Counted from the first letter of the stretch, positions 22,368 to 33,787 are shown. The stretch is 64,000 bases of DNA from Meconema thalassinum (GCA_946902985.2 OX336389.2:150773099-150837098); one strand, 5' to 3'. Program-made: numbers and translations. The notes: generated by a model not told the origin, from the sequence alone.

Positions 22368-22701
22368 GAAGCCTCCGTGGCTTAGGCGGCAGCACGCCGG
22401 CCTCTCACCGCTGGGTCCGTGGTTCAAATCCCGGTCACTCCATGTGAGATCTGTGCTGGACAAAACGGAGGCAGACAGGTTTTTCTCCGGGTACTCCGGT
22501 TTTCCCTGTCATCATTTCATTCCAGCAACACTCTCCACTATCATTTCATTGCATCTGTCATTCATTTAATCATTGCCCCAGCGGAGTGCGTCAGGCCTCG
22601 GCAGCCGGCACAGTTCATATCCTCGCCGCTAGATGGGGGCTACATTCATTCCTTTCCTGACCCTGTCGGAGACTGGAAGCAGGCTGCGAATTTTCATTTT
22701 C
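22368..22701 (+). mobile_element. SINE family A, copy 4 (plus)
   Basis: A complete 334-bp copy with A box TGGCTTAGGCGG, B box GGTTCAAATCCC and tail GAATTTTCATTTTC. The 13-bp TSD ACTGTATTCTATC lies at 22355-22367 and 22702-22714. Confidence 0.93.
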
Positions 22702-22714
22702 ACTGTATTCTATC

Positions 22715-23640
22715 ACAATTCCGATGGGAACTGTGTCATCTGGGCTCTTACTGGGTCGTCAGGTATGTCTAGTTTTGGATCTTACAATGCGTAATGTCAA
22801 GCTGGGGAGATATTAGCGAAACAGGCAGACTGTGGAGGTATCGGTTCACATCGGCTCTGTGCTGGCAAAATTTTACAAATCATTTTATCTACCGGGTGGT
22901 GACAATATACAGGAGGGGAGCGGGATAGTTCCTAACTTTACTTTTTAATATTATTGACTGTATGTAGCCTATTTATATTTACCGACCTCCAATATAAGTC
23001 AAGTCTTGCGTGTCAGATTCTACGTAAAAGGGATGCCCAATGACTTATGCTTGCTATATTTAAAGCTTGGTAAAATGGTTTATTAATAGAAATAATAATA
23101 ATAAAAACAAATTTGCGTTGAAGACCACGCTTCGTTGCGGACCTCAAAAATTAATCTATCTATAACTTATGTTCGTGTTATTGTAGTTGTTGATGTTGGG
23201 CTTCGTGGTTTTAGTCCCCTGTACTGTGGTGTGTGTTGAATCTCTCTGATAACCTGTGTTATTTGCTGTCAGAAAAAGTGTGTAGTCTATTCTGAGTAGA
23301 GGCTAGGTCTGAATAAGAAGCAGCAGAAAAAATTGTCTTATGAGTTCCCCTTTTGTCTGTGTGTGTGTGTGTGTGTGTGTGTCCTTAATACAATCTAAAC
23401 AGCTCGAGCGATTTCAATGAAACTTGATAAGGACATAGAACTATTTTGTCCAACCCCGACCCCGTGCCCTTCAAATTGCATTACGTCTCACCAATCAAAC
23501 ATGGCAGTTGTGCGAATAATTCACCGGCATTCTATATCTCCAAAACTATTACTTATATCACACTGAATTTTGTTCAGTGATAAAAGGCACTAGTAGAAGT
23601 TGAACTATGTGACATTCAAAAACGTGTTGAGTACAAAACG
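22715..23640. other. Unassigned region with (GT)12
   Basis: No gene was recognised. A (GT)12 dinucleotide run lies at 23359-23382. Confidence 0.35.
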
Positions 23641-24720
23641 AACCTGTGGCCAAGCGAAGTTGAAACATTTAAATAGACTTTTTTTCGCGATTTAACCGTC
23701 CGAACGCAGTGACATTTGGTGCAACAAATGTGTATACAAATTGTATTGCACTGACTTCTAATTTAGTTCAATTGTTTACATAACCTTAAGATGGTGGCTG
23801 TGGAAATTTTCAAAATTAAGTTTATATTTCTTGTGTCCTAATCATGCGATCGGAGTCCAAGTTTGAATAATGAACCTATCCAATAATCATCATATATTAG
23901 TGCAAACCTCTAGTGCCTAAATATATTAAAATCCTACATGGCGACCATCCGAAATATTTAGACGGTTCTCAATATCTACTAATCTATGGCTGCCATCAAA
24001 CTGAAATGTTGTATGTTTATAATGGATATTAACATAAGATCACCTTTGAATCTCTCAATGACATGTCAACAACAACAAAAAAGTCAACCCCTGGCACTAT
24101 ACAGCCCATGAAGTGCCTCGGCCGACCAAGCGACCGCTGCCCAGTCATTTGGCCTGCAGATAATGGGGTGACGCGTGATCAGCGCATCGGGTCCCCTCGG
24201 CCGTTAATCTTGGTTTTCGTGATCGGGGCGCTGCCTCACTGTCAGACAGCTACTCAATTGTCCTCAGGAGGCTGAGTGCGCCCCATTCAAATTCAATGAC
24301 ATGGTGAGAAAAAAATTTACATGGCGGTGACGCGAAATTTAAATATTGAAATGGACGTTTCCCGCGATTTAACCATCCAAGCACAGTGAAACGGGTACTA
24401 TAAATGCTTGTATAAGTTTTAATCCACTGATTTCTAATTTATTTTAAATTGTTTTCATAACTTAGAGATGGCGGCTGTGCGAAATTTTAAAACATCTTTT
24501 TTATTTCTTTTGTCCTCAACATGCGATTGAATAAACTTACGCAGTAATCTTCATCTAATAGTACATAACTCTATGGCCAACATTTATAAAAATCCAACAT
24601 GGCGACTATCCGAAATATTTATATGTTTCTCAATATCTACGAATCTATTACAGCAATCAAGCTGAAATTTAGTATGTTGATAGAGGCAATTAACATTATG
24701 TATAATATATGAGAATTTAG
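23641..24720 (+). repeat. Diverged direct duplication, ~390-410-bp units, split by a SINE
   Basis: The units at about 23645-24053 and about 24320-24715 share, in order, CGCGATTTAACC, GCA(C/G)AGTGA, TTCTAATTTA, GATGG(C/T)GGCTGTG, TATTTCTT(G/T)TGTCCT, TAT(C/T)TA(C/G)GAATCTAT-like words and CATGGCGAC(C/T)ATCCGAAATATTTA. They are perhaps 75% alike by eye. A family B SINE sits between them with its own TSD, so the duplication is older than that insertion. Confidence 0.75.
24066..24292 (-). mobile_element. SINE family B, copy 1 (minus)
   Basis: It matches the opposite-orientation copy at 34813-35087 over ACCCCTGGCACTA, GCGACCGCTGCCCAG, GGGTCCCCTCGGCCGTTAAT, CACTGTCAGACAGCTACTCAA and TGAGTGC.CCCCATTC. 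The 11-bp TSD TCAATGACATG lies at 24055-24065 and 24293-24303. The 3' tail is a short (GTT)n. The tRNA-like head is truncated. Confidence 0.9.
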
Positions 24721-24764
24721 TTTTTCACGGAACTACTTATTATGTTTGCCCCGCATGATCGATT

Positions 24765-27331
24765 GAAGCGGTGAGATTAAAAAGGAAAACATTCCAATGA
24801 ATCTAATTTTAGGGGAAACGAATAAAATTTCATAGCAACCAAACTATAGCTTTAAGGCAAAAACGTACAATTGCAAAGTTGTTTATTATAACCATGGTAA
24901 TAGTTATATATAAGTCGTTTGAATTTATTTTCAATAGTTTTACCCTGAAAGGCAAATAAAACTGGCGGAATGTTTTCCTTTTTAATCTCAAAGCAAAAAA
25001 AGTGCAGAAAAACTTTATGAAACCCTTTGTTTTTTCGAACAAGATGTATATATTGTGTCAAAATATAAAGTTATTGAATACATGTTTACATTTGAAAATT
25101 ACAATATCAAAATTTGGCATTTAAGTCCTTCCTAGTCATCATCGTCTTCGTTCGGTTCACCGTTGGTTCATTCAGCAGTAGGCCACCCTAAAATATTGTC
25201 ATAGAATAGTCTGAATTCTTCTGGCACATAATGTTTTACTTTAGCTACATCATCTAGTTTTGCTTCTTAATAGGAACCTTTCCATCATAGGCTTTTTCAT
25301 TTGGGAGGATTACTTCTCCCCCTTTATACAGTTTGAAAATACTATCACTTTGGAGACCATCAATGAATGGACGAGCAGTCACATACCCCCTTTTAGCTGC
25401 AAAAAAAGATAGATGCTTATATGTGCTGATTTTGAATGATTGCTTGAATCGTAGGCTCTGACAGTTTTTTTTAAATATTTGGGCTACCAGTTGTTAACGT
25501 CAAGAATATCTCGGTTTTGTACTCTTTTAACAATGAACTTAGGCTCAGTTTTTTTTTTTTTTTTTGCTGTTCCTATCATGTTGTCGTACTGGTCAGGGGA
25601 ATACACCCTAGCGTGGCGACGAATGACTCTCTTTATAACTCCAAAGTCACGCTCACAGGATAAAAAAAACTGTGTCCTCTAGTTGGAAAAAAAACTTGAA
25701 TCTCATTAAATCGCTGCAAAAGAGTAAGAGATAAAAAAATACCTCACCATTGTCTGATTACGATTTTGCCCAGGGCACGCGTCACTAAACACGTAAAGAG
25801 TTTTTACTTGCTCATCAAAACTGTCATGTAAGTAGTCATTTAACATGGAACACACATCGTTAGCACCTTGTTTTGCTACTCCCTCATGGTATGTATACAC
25901 TGTAGTCTTGTTACTACCTGAACTATGGACACAAAACACATAGTGCCATAGCGTTCTGAGATAAAACATCTCCTGGACAGGCATACATGGTAAAGGAAGA
26001 TTTTGCATAAAATCGAAGCACACCGCACGGACGTCATTTCTATTTTTGCATAACTCAGTGATCTCTTTAATTTTTTGTAAAACTTACATGCCCTTCTTTT
26101 ATGGACCATTAACTCAACAGTGGCTGTTCGCTTTGCGTTCTCATTCAGAACTGGGGATTTTATTTTTGTATTAAGATCCTCGCATGTTGAACACACGTCA
26201 ACTTGTGGTCTTCCAAAACGGTACCCATAATTTTCTTTGTAATAATTAAGAATGTATTCATATTTGATTGTTTCTCTAAGATCAGGGTGTTTTTCCAGAA
26301 ACATGTCATGCTTAATTTTGCATGTGAGGCCAGCCTCAAGATAAGTCACTTCAACAGATGAGTAATGAGAGGTTTTCTTTGGGTATGATTCGATGTGCTC
26401 ATTTAACTTAATTAAAACGTCATTTAGAATTTTAGTATGATTACCATGTCACCCCCTCATGTCCATAGGCTGCTCCCCTTTAGCTAAAACAGATGTTAGA
26501 CGAAAAACCACTTTACTAGTGACTGCATGTAAGCTCAAGTATGCCTTGCGGCAAACTTCAATCCTGTCACCATCAACCATAGTGTATGTAGTACTTAAAA
26601 GATGATGTAACCTGTTTTGAATATAACGATGTAGGCCTATGCCGTTGAACATCAGAGCGCTCAATTAAGCACATCAAATAAGTGTCCCGTTCATTTTAGG
26701 CTTGCCACTGTAAACCGCATTAATTACCTTTAGTTTTTGCTCCTCAGTAAAGTTATTGGTACACTTCTGCCTACATTCACAATCAAGGCCAGTAGTCTTT
26801 TGCTCTACTAATCTTCCAGAAGTTGTTACAAACTCCAATCCACTCAGTCTAGCAGCTTTCATTTCATTTACAGCATTTCCTACGCCTCTCCTCTCTCCTC
26901 CTCTCCTTTTCTTAGCAGGTCTTTCTTCATTTTCTGATACTTCAGCCACAGTCTTTTTCACTTTAAAATAATTTAAATTCCTTGAACTTTCACTGGCAAT
27001 AGCACACTTGCGTACTACTTTTAGATACTTACATAACCTAACAAAAAACAACTACCAATAAACAGTGTTTAATAACATTAAGCTACACTATGCGCCCTGG
27101 TGGCCGAGCAATGTACTACTGCTCAATGAGGGTTAAAAGGAAAAGATTCCAGGAATGTTTCCTTTCTTAATCTCAGTCTAATATTAGAAGGCCTGCTAAG
27201 GTATTGACTTGTGGAGGAATGTTTTCTTTGTTAAAGTCAGAAGATGCATTTACGTCTGAAAAACAAAATGGCTATCTCAACTCATTTTGTAAAAAAAAGT
27301 GGAATGTTTTCCTTTTTAATCTCACCGCTTC
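24765..27331 (-). mobile_element. DNA transposon with 31-32-bp TIRs, possibly Sola-like
   Basis: The left end GAAGCGGTGAGATTAAAAAG and the right end CTTTTTAATCTCACCGCTTC are inverted over about 32 bp (through GGAAAACATTCC). The flanks read GATT (24761-24764 and 27332-27335) if the terminal G belongs to the element, or CGATTG (6 bp) if it does not. The short motif GGAATGTTTTCC(T) also recurs as subterminal repeats at about 24968, 27140 and 27212. The only gene inside, on the minus strand, is of an uncharacterised insect family with DDE-transposase-like motifs. A 4-bp duplication would suit the Sola superfamily; that label is inference. Confidence 0.75.
25168..27051 (-). pseudogene. Putative transposase of an uncharacterised insect multicopy family (DUF7869-like), broken
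   Basis: Frames at 26674-27051, 26449-26664, 25876-26349, 25706-26040 and 25168-25680 together align in order with a protein family that is highly repeated in insect genomes. The N-terminus (start 27051) is basic with KKRRGGERRG, then GLEFVTTSGRLV and a Cys-rich DCECRQKCTNNF segment. Next come VCRKAYLSLHAVTS, YGYRFGRPQVDVCSTCEDL, VHKRRACKFY, FDFMQNLPLP, VFSDACPGQNRN and CERDFGVIKRVIRRHARVYSPDQY. The last residues before the stop are FYDNILGWP-like. Spaced Asp residues (FDFMQ, SDAC, ERDFG) fit a DDD/DDE catalytic core. Several stops and frame changes and a poly(T) run near 25550 break it. Location inside TIRs supports a transposase role. The Pfam name is from memory. Confidence 0.65.
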
Positions 27332-27336
27332 GATTG

Positions 27337-29141
27337 AAAGTACCAAGTATCAAAACTACAACCAGAATTATATTTCTAGACAAGGAACAGATGACCTTGT
27401 AGTTCCGTCCCTTAAAGCAACAATAACTAACTAACTAACCAAATTGATAGACAGTGCCAGAAACCGAAACCGAACCTCAGGGTTGACAGCTAATAACAAG
27501 ATTTTAAGGTGGTTCTGTACGAGTTAATATGTGATTCCATAATGTAACACTGCATGTACTGTATATTAGTTCAGAATGATGTATGAACAAGGAGTACCGT
27601 GAAGAACTAAAGAATTATGTATTCTAAAAATGTAAGATCAAACCAAAGATTCATCGATTCACACCCATTGAGAATAATACCATTATCTCCAGAATTAAGT
27701 TGGCAACACTCACATTAGATCATGGAGGAAAGAAAGGAAGGAGATGCCTTCGCTGCGCTGCCTAGCGCAAGCTGCTGAAGCCAAACGGCACGCCCACTTT
27801 GGTTGCAAGAAAATGGCTGTCCCTATGCTTAAAGCCGTAAACCACTCCAACTAGTGATGGATTTTAGTGACATAAAACTGCAATGACAAGTCAAGATTTT
27901 TCTTGGATAGGCAGAATACACTCTGTACATCACGGTATTTGGCACAAATAAGCTGCGTTATCGTTTTAAAAGCCAATTTAAATATAAATATGAGAGCACC
28001 TTTGCGAGGCTAGTTTTGTAAGGAAGACGCGGCAAAACGTAATAATACGCTGAAACACTCATTAAATTGAATACAGGTGTCTGAAGATGCGAGTTATACC
28101 AAAGAAGGAACATCTTGGGAATTAATGATGCCGAACTAATTACGGTAGGCTATTTACACCAAATTGAGTTTTATGTTCTTATTGGTGTTGAGGCATTCAT
28201 CAGTTTTTAGGCCTAATTTCGAGCACAGCCACTTTCACTCATTGGTCGTACACATTTTGATATTCAAGAATACGAACCTCAAAATTAATAAACAGAACAA
28301 TTAAAAAAGGACGCATATTTGCACAAAAATACGGTATAGCCTATACGTTTCGGTACCATACGGTAATTTCTTCGTGGGGGGTTGAAACTTGACGATTAGC
28401 CTCGAATTGATTAATTACGTAGGCCTACCGTAATTATTGACCGACAGCCGTTTGATAATTTGGGATTTCCAGAGGAATGGTTTTTATTTTTTTGGTATAT
28501 AGGGTAGGCCTACACATGCTGAGATTAGAATTGAAGAGTTTTTTTTTGTAATAACTTATCAATACTGTTATTACGTTTCCAAAGTTGCATAACCGGAGCG
28601 CGGTAAAAACCAGGGCCAAAATAAGGTTTAGCCATGCACAACGCCTCATGCAAGTCACAGAACACCGAATACGAGTTAAGGTTACGCCCACTTTGGTTGC
28701 AGCGCTTGGCTTCACTCAAACGAGCTCAGGGCATCTCCTCTTCTTCTTTCCTCCATGCATTAGATTCCTGCCAATGCTGCATATGCTGCTAATGCTAAAC
28801 ACCTATAGGCTATGCCAGAATTGAGATAGTAGTCTCGAAGAATATATTTTACTTGTTCGTAATTATAAAACAGTGTAAATAATTACGTGTGAAGTCAGTT
28901 CAGGGAGGATGTGTTTCTGAAGATGGTGTACCATACGGGCTCTGTATGTAGAGAGATGTGCCCATTCTGTGATACTTATTGTCAAGTGATGTCTGACCTG
29001 GATATGGCGTGCCAAACCCGGCACTTTGGGGCGAGCTGAACGTGAACCATGGACGACAACATGTGAGGATGGCCAGTGTTAAGTACCTAACTTTATATTT
29101 GAGGTGGTAGTCGTCACGGCCGACACTGTAAATTGTAGTTA
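27337..29141. other. Unassigned region with a weak inverted repeat
   Basis: No gene was recognised. CATGGAGGAAAGAA...GGAGATGCC...CGCCCACTTTGGTTGCA (27720-27810) recurs in inverted, partial form at about 28687-28758, which may mark the ends of an old element of about 1 kb. A minus-strand frame at 28434-28719 matches nothing I know. Confidence 0.35.
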
Positions 29142-29569
29142 CTAGAGGACCCGTGCGAGAAATCTCGCATGTTCATAAACCATACTTTCCCCAATAGGTT
29201 TATAATGAGACATATTAAGGAGAAAGGTTATGTTTTTATTTCAACCAAATGATTATACCCAACACTATTTACATTTCAGGATAAAGGAAAGACCTCATAA
29301 TGTTAATATGACATGAAACTGGCGTCACAGCGGCCCGTGGACAGCATTTATGGAGCGTATTTTCCTACATCAACGGTGTTTGCAAATCGCACACTTCGTA
29401 CAATCTTTTAAAGTCTTTTTTTAAAGAAATTATAGATATTTATGAAATTATAGTGCAATAAGTCACTGCTAATGTCTATTCTCTTTCATTTGAATGCTCA
29501 TTTGTCACGATCGGTCGCTTGTGAGCGCCGCAGGTGGGATGCACACTACTGAAATAATATATATGATAT
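29142..29569 (+). repeat. Dispersed hairpin-headed repeat, copy 2 (plus)
   Basis: It begins CTAGAGGACCCGTGCGAGAA with a perfect small stem TGCGAG-AAAT-CTCGCA and follows copy 1 to CGCTTGTGAGCGCCGCAGG and ATATATGAT. Relative to copy 1 it is shorter by about 150 bp in the first half. Confidence 0.85.
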
Positions 29570-30945
29570 GTTTAAGTTAGCTTTCATATTATATTTGTTT
29601 CGATTGTTCCTTATTTAGATAAGTTTGCTTTGTTGGTGGCGAGCACATGAATTGGTTCATTTTGCGCATGTGTGAGAAGCCAGTATTTCTCCCTTGTGGG
29701 GTGATCTTTAGCGTGACAACGTCAAATAAATTGTTGGAATACAGTGACGTTCGTGAAAAAGTGTTACACTGAAAGGTGATGATATCGTTTTATCTCACTT
29801 GTGCTGCATCACTCTCTCTCTCTCTCTCTCTTCTGTTGCTGCGCTCGAGTATCGCGACTGTCGTTTTTAGATGTCACGGGTGAACCTCTGGATGGATTTT
29901 GATGCGGTTTTCACCATTCTGTAAAGGATATCATGAGGGAGATGTCTGTAGAAAATAATTTATTTATGATCAAAGGATACCGAGCAGTAACGATTTCAGT
30001 GAAAAAGTAAAAAAAAAAAACACATGGCATCCGTGCGCATTTTAAGCTTTCGACGGGCAAACCGTTAAAAATATCTGTATACTATGCGTGTAAGAATTGC
30101 TCAGCATGAAATGTTCTACAAAAAAGTCCGGGAGAACATATCTTCAATACATCGCCCACTATAAGTGATTTTACGTTTTCATTTCTTCCAACAATCTCCA
30201 TTCAAATACTGAGGCGAGAGTTAACGAGATAGCTAGGGGCCAGTCTATCACCCCAGTTACAGCCTAGCTAGCGTGCGAACATATTATTCCAGATACAGCC
30301 AGCAGCAAACTGTCGAGTACCTACTTAGTTAGTGGTAGCATTGAAATCCTTAATATATCTGACAACCATACAGGAATTCTGGATGGTATTATAATTTGAA
30401 TATCAGTCCAGAGTCAGAGGTTGTTAATTTGAGTATCATTTATCCCGGAGGTCGTACTGTGATTCATTAAATGCCAGAATCCAAGGTAGGCTAGTTTTTA
30501 TTATTAATAATAATTTGTTTTAAGCTCATGTTTGAGTTATTTATTATTATTATGATTATTATTATTAATAATAATATTAATTATTATAGTTTAATAATAA
30601 TAATACCAAAACAATTATTTATTACAGAAATCATTTTTATTTTGGGAGATTCTTATCTCGTCACAGCTGCCATTGAATCCTGACATACTTTTGATATTTA
30701 AGGAAGTGGTTGATTGTGTGACATCATTTTAATAAACTTTTTTTCTGCAATTTCATTTTATTTTAATTTATTTTTTCAAGTTATTGATATTCTTATTCTA
30801 TTTATTTGGAATTTAGCCTTTAACTTTCACTTTGTTGTGATTGGGCATTTATTATAATTATTGTCAATGGTTATCACGCGCATGCATCATGTAAGAAACG
30901 AAATTGTTCGCCAGCAAATGGGCGTCGCACCGATCACTGAGAAGA
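29570..30945. other. Unassigned AT-rich region
   Basis: No gene was recognised. A (CT)n run lies at 29812-29830 and ATT/AAT-rich palindromic sequence at 30498-30612. Confidence 0.35.
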
Positions 30946-30949
30946 CACG

Positions 30950-31196
30950 GGAAAAGCGCCTCTAATGGTAGGGCCTATGCTCACGTCTAACGTGCCGCAC
31001 CTGGAACAATTACCTATTTCACTTCCTCCTTTGAAATCAAAGAACAACGTCTACGTGGGCGACCATTGCAGCGCTGGCATGACACAGTAAATGCTGATGT
31101 GAAAAATCTCCACTTAAGACCACAAGATACCCAAGATCGTGCAAAGTGGTGAGCCAAGATCAGAACAGTGAACCCTGCACCGGCGGGAAAACACTA
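30950..31196 (+). pseudogene. LINE ORF2 C-terminal fragment
   Basis: Translation of about 31048-31196 gives RLRGRPLQRWHDTVNADVKN followed by an RAKW...KIRTVNPAPAGKH-like end. This is the typical last segment of non-LTR retrotransposon ORF2 proteins, with a GRPxxRW block and a final Trp. One in-frame TGA lies between. No reverse transcriptase domain is present nearby, so it is a dead remnant unrelated in frame to the LINE at 44-51 kb. Confidence 0.65.
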
Positions 31197-31342
31197 GCAT
31201 GAAGAAGAATTGTTATATTAAGTATGTGTTTCATTAGGATGTTTTCATACGGGAGTAAATAGTTATTCTAGCAGAACCTGTGTGTGCTTACTCATAGATA
31301 GTAAATCCTATATTTCCATCTAGGTCGTTAAGTAGATCATAT

Positions 31343-32065
31343 TGTTACGGCTGTGAGTTTGTTTCGTCGCCTCGCCGCGTGAGTCACAGCCACCCCCGGG
31401 CTATGCTCTGCCTCTGTGTGTTACCTGCGCCTTACGCAGGGGGTTACGAGGACAAAAGGGATGGTCCAGAACATTCGTGACCCAGCCAGTGATGGAAATC
31501 TCGAGAAGCCGTGTATCCTGGACGGTTCTAGAAGCATTCATTGAGTCACCAGCCTGCTATTTAAAGCGGTCTCACCAGCGAGGGGGGACAGTGTTTTTAG
31601 CTAGTGCGTGTTTTTACCTGAGCGACAGTAGTGTGGCGACGTGACGTGCGAAGTTACGAAACCCAAGTGAGTCTATTGCATGCAGTGAAGTGCTGTGAGA
31701 ATTGCGAAACCCAGTGAGATTCTTTCCGAGCCTGCGGAGCAATGTGTAGCAGACTCGTAAGTAGCCTAACGGTAGTTTGTGTACTCAAGGGAGTGTACAG
31801 GTATTTCGGTGAGTGACAGACTGGCTAGACACAGGTCAGCCTAATTAGTGAACGGACAGCTGCTCGAGAGAGTGAAAGGGAAGTGTTCCCAGTCAGAGAG
31901 GAACTAGAGTGAGATACTAATTGCTTGTATCTGTTTATTGCGCGGTGTACTGTAACTTGCTAAGACCTGCAATAAAATTACTATTTCTTTAAAAGGACCA
32001 TTGTTTTGTGCTTCTACCCACCGTAATCCAGTTAACGAAAGTGCCGCAAGGGGTGGCACGCTACA
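31343..32065 (+). mobile_element. Solo LTR 1 (Ty3/gypsy-like)
   Basis: It starts TGTTACGG and ends GGTGGCACGCTACA, giving TG...CA termini, with a 4-bp TSD ATAT at 31339-31342 and 32066-32069. The last ~100 bp (CTGCAATAAAATTA, TATTTCTTTAAA, TCTACCCACCGTAATCCAGT, TAACG, GGGGTGGCACG) match solo LTR 2. A TATA-like TATTTAAAG precedes GGTCTCACCAGCGAGG at about 31558, and AATAAA at 31971 could be the polyadenylation signal. No internal region or second LTR is present. Confidence 0.88.
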
Positions 32066-32205
32066 ATATTTTAAGAACCGGCCGCGATCTCGATGGTAGA
32101 GTCTCAAAGCCTGGAATTTAGATGTGAAGAAGTTTAGTAGGTAACTAATTAGCCTTCCATTCTCATCCCAGCTGTTCGTATTGTGCAACTCCCCCATTGT
32201 CATTA

Positions 32206-32490
32206 TTGATGTGTAACATCTTTCCTCTCGGTGCTTGCTGGATATTTTTTGTGGGAGTGATTTTGGAAAAGGGACGGAAATGTGTTACAGGAAACAATGC
32301 CGCGCGGTGGCGGGTATTGGTACCACGAAGTAATGTCGGCCAACATACAGGAAACAATGAGCGCGCGCGGTGGCGGAGATTGGTACCACGACGTATGTGT
32401 GTAAACCACGACGTAATGTCAGCCAACATAGTGTATGCGTGTGTGTGACGAGAAAGAGAAAGGGAAATAGAGAAGGAGAACGCATCAGCT
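32206..32490 (+). repeat. Dispersed repeat F, copy 1
   Basis: It starts GATGTGTAACATC, a small palindrome, then GTGGGAGTGATTTTG, two copies of CAGGAAACAATG..GCGCGG TGGCGG.(T/G)ATTGGTACCACGA, GTCAGCCAACATAGTGTATG and GACGAGAAAGAGAAAGGGAAAT. Related copies lie at 33085-33420 and 54932-55430. Confidence 0.75.
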
Positions 32491-33084
32491 GTGCACTCAT
32501 CTACAGTTATACAGTGTTGTGTATAAAATCTGAGGTTGTAATTATATGTGTACACTATATTAATAATTATCTTTACTATTAAGCGTCCGACAAAGTTCAT
32601 CATTCTTTTAAAAAATGCGAGTAAGTAATATGGAATTATACGAATAAATATTTTAGTGCGGATCTTTTTTCATACATTTAGGTTCATTCCTGTCGCTGTC
32701 AATATAATACATTTCATTGTGATTAAAAATGTTTCCTTGATTTTAAAAAACTAACTAATTAATTATACTGGCAATTTTGTTTTTTTCTAATATATCTAAT
32801 TTTTAAACATTTACCAAGCTAATTAAATGTTCATGAATTTGTGATTTGTAGAGATGGGTAAATCCAGAGCAGAATGGCTCATGAACAAACATGAGAAGCG
32901 GAACCTCTCGCTACCATAGCAACAAGGAACACTTTCCATGACAGTTGAAAGCATGCAGGTACCAAGGCTTTGCGTAAATTCGAACAAGGGCTCTTTGGTT
33001 GAGAGACATGGACTTCGATTCAGTCCGGGCGGTTGTTTGCTGAACGAGTCGTGGCAACAGATGACGTAATGCATAAGTTACATA
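32491..33084. other. Unassigned AT-rich region
   Basis: No gene or element was recognised. The stretch 32880-33070 is less AT-rich and keeps an 83-codon minus frame without known similarity. Confidence 0.3.
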
Positions 33085-33420
33085 ATTAAATCACCACAAC
33101 GTACTGTCGGCCAACATAATAATAATTTTATTAATGCAGCCAATGGCCATGTATTTTTCTTTTCAGGACGGGTCGGGGAAGGGATTATGAAAGGAAATCG
33201 GCCGTGGACCTATTGAAAGGAACCGTCCCGGCATTTGCCTGGTAGTGAAAATGGGAAACCACGAAAACCATTTTCAGGACGGCCGAGGTGGGAATCGAAC
33301 CCACGCTCTCCCGATGCCAGCGAGACACGAGGTAGCGCGTTAGCGCTCTCGGCCACCGCGACCAACATAGTATATGCGTGCGTATGACGAGAAAGTGAAA
33401 GGGAAATACAGAAGGTCGTA
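33085..33420 (+). repeat. Dispersed repeat F, copy 2, interrupted by a SINE
   Basis: ACCACAACGTACTGTCGGCCAACATA and, after the inserted SINE, CCAACATAGTATATGCGTGCG and GACGAGAAAGTGAAAGGGAAAT match repeat F copy 1 in order. The left end is missing. Confidence 0.75.
33119..33361 (-). mobile_element. SINE family D, copy with tRNA head (minus)
   Basis: Read on the minus strand, GGTCGCGGTGGCCGAGAGCG is the start with A box, and GGTTCGATTCCCACC the B box. The D core CCGTCCCGGCATTTGCC and GAAAATGGGAAACCACG follow, and the tail is (ATT)-rich. The 8-bp TSD CCAACATA lies at 33111-33118 and 33362-33369. Confidence 0.88.
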
Positions 33421-33787
33421 TACATTTCTCCAAATCAAACGGTTCAAAAAAAATTAAAGATTTCCTGCATTTTGTACTTTTACCAAAGACTATTAATACC
33501 GAAGGTGGTTCTGCTCTTTTAAAACAAACTATTACTCGCTTCCCATTATTTTGAGTGATGATTTTAACGTAAACTTCAGTTTGCCAGAAGCTGAGCCGCT
33601 CATTGCATTTTTGAATGATGAACTCAAGCTCGAAATGAACACAAATCAAAATGTTACGCCAACTAACAGTGGTACTGTTATTGACGCTGTTTTTCAACGG
33701 ATTTTAAATACTTTGGAATCACAAGTATATGTGACATATCTTAGTTATCATAAGTCTATTGTCTCCGCTCTTCCCAAATTGAACTAG
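33421..33787 (+). pseudogene. Endonuclease/exonuclease/phosphatase-domain C-terminal fragment (Helitron-type)
   Basis: The frame at 33551-33787 reads DDFNVNFSLPEAEPLIAFLN, then GTVIDAVFQRIL and a final SYHKSIVS. This is the end of an APE-like endonuclease domain: the GDFNVN motif (here with Asp for Gly), TxIDxVF, and the terminal SxHKP. A shifted frame upstream (33424-33550) supplies YISPNQ and PLILS, so at least one frame change is present. The wording best matches the endonuclease domain attached to helicases in some Helitron elements of arthropods. A LINE endonuclease is the alternative. No helicase is nearby. Confidence 0.6.

Noticed and set aside
21955..22772. Frames of about 100-120 codons over the SINE family A copies
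   Set aside because: SINEs are noncoding; the same peptides (for example a VQIPVTPCEICAG stretch) recur wherever a copy lies, on whichever strand.
28434..28719. Possible host exon on the minus strand (CDLHEALCMAKPYFGPGF-like)
   Set aside because: No splice sites or partner exons could be tied to it and I recognise no protein family; kept only as unassigned sequence.
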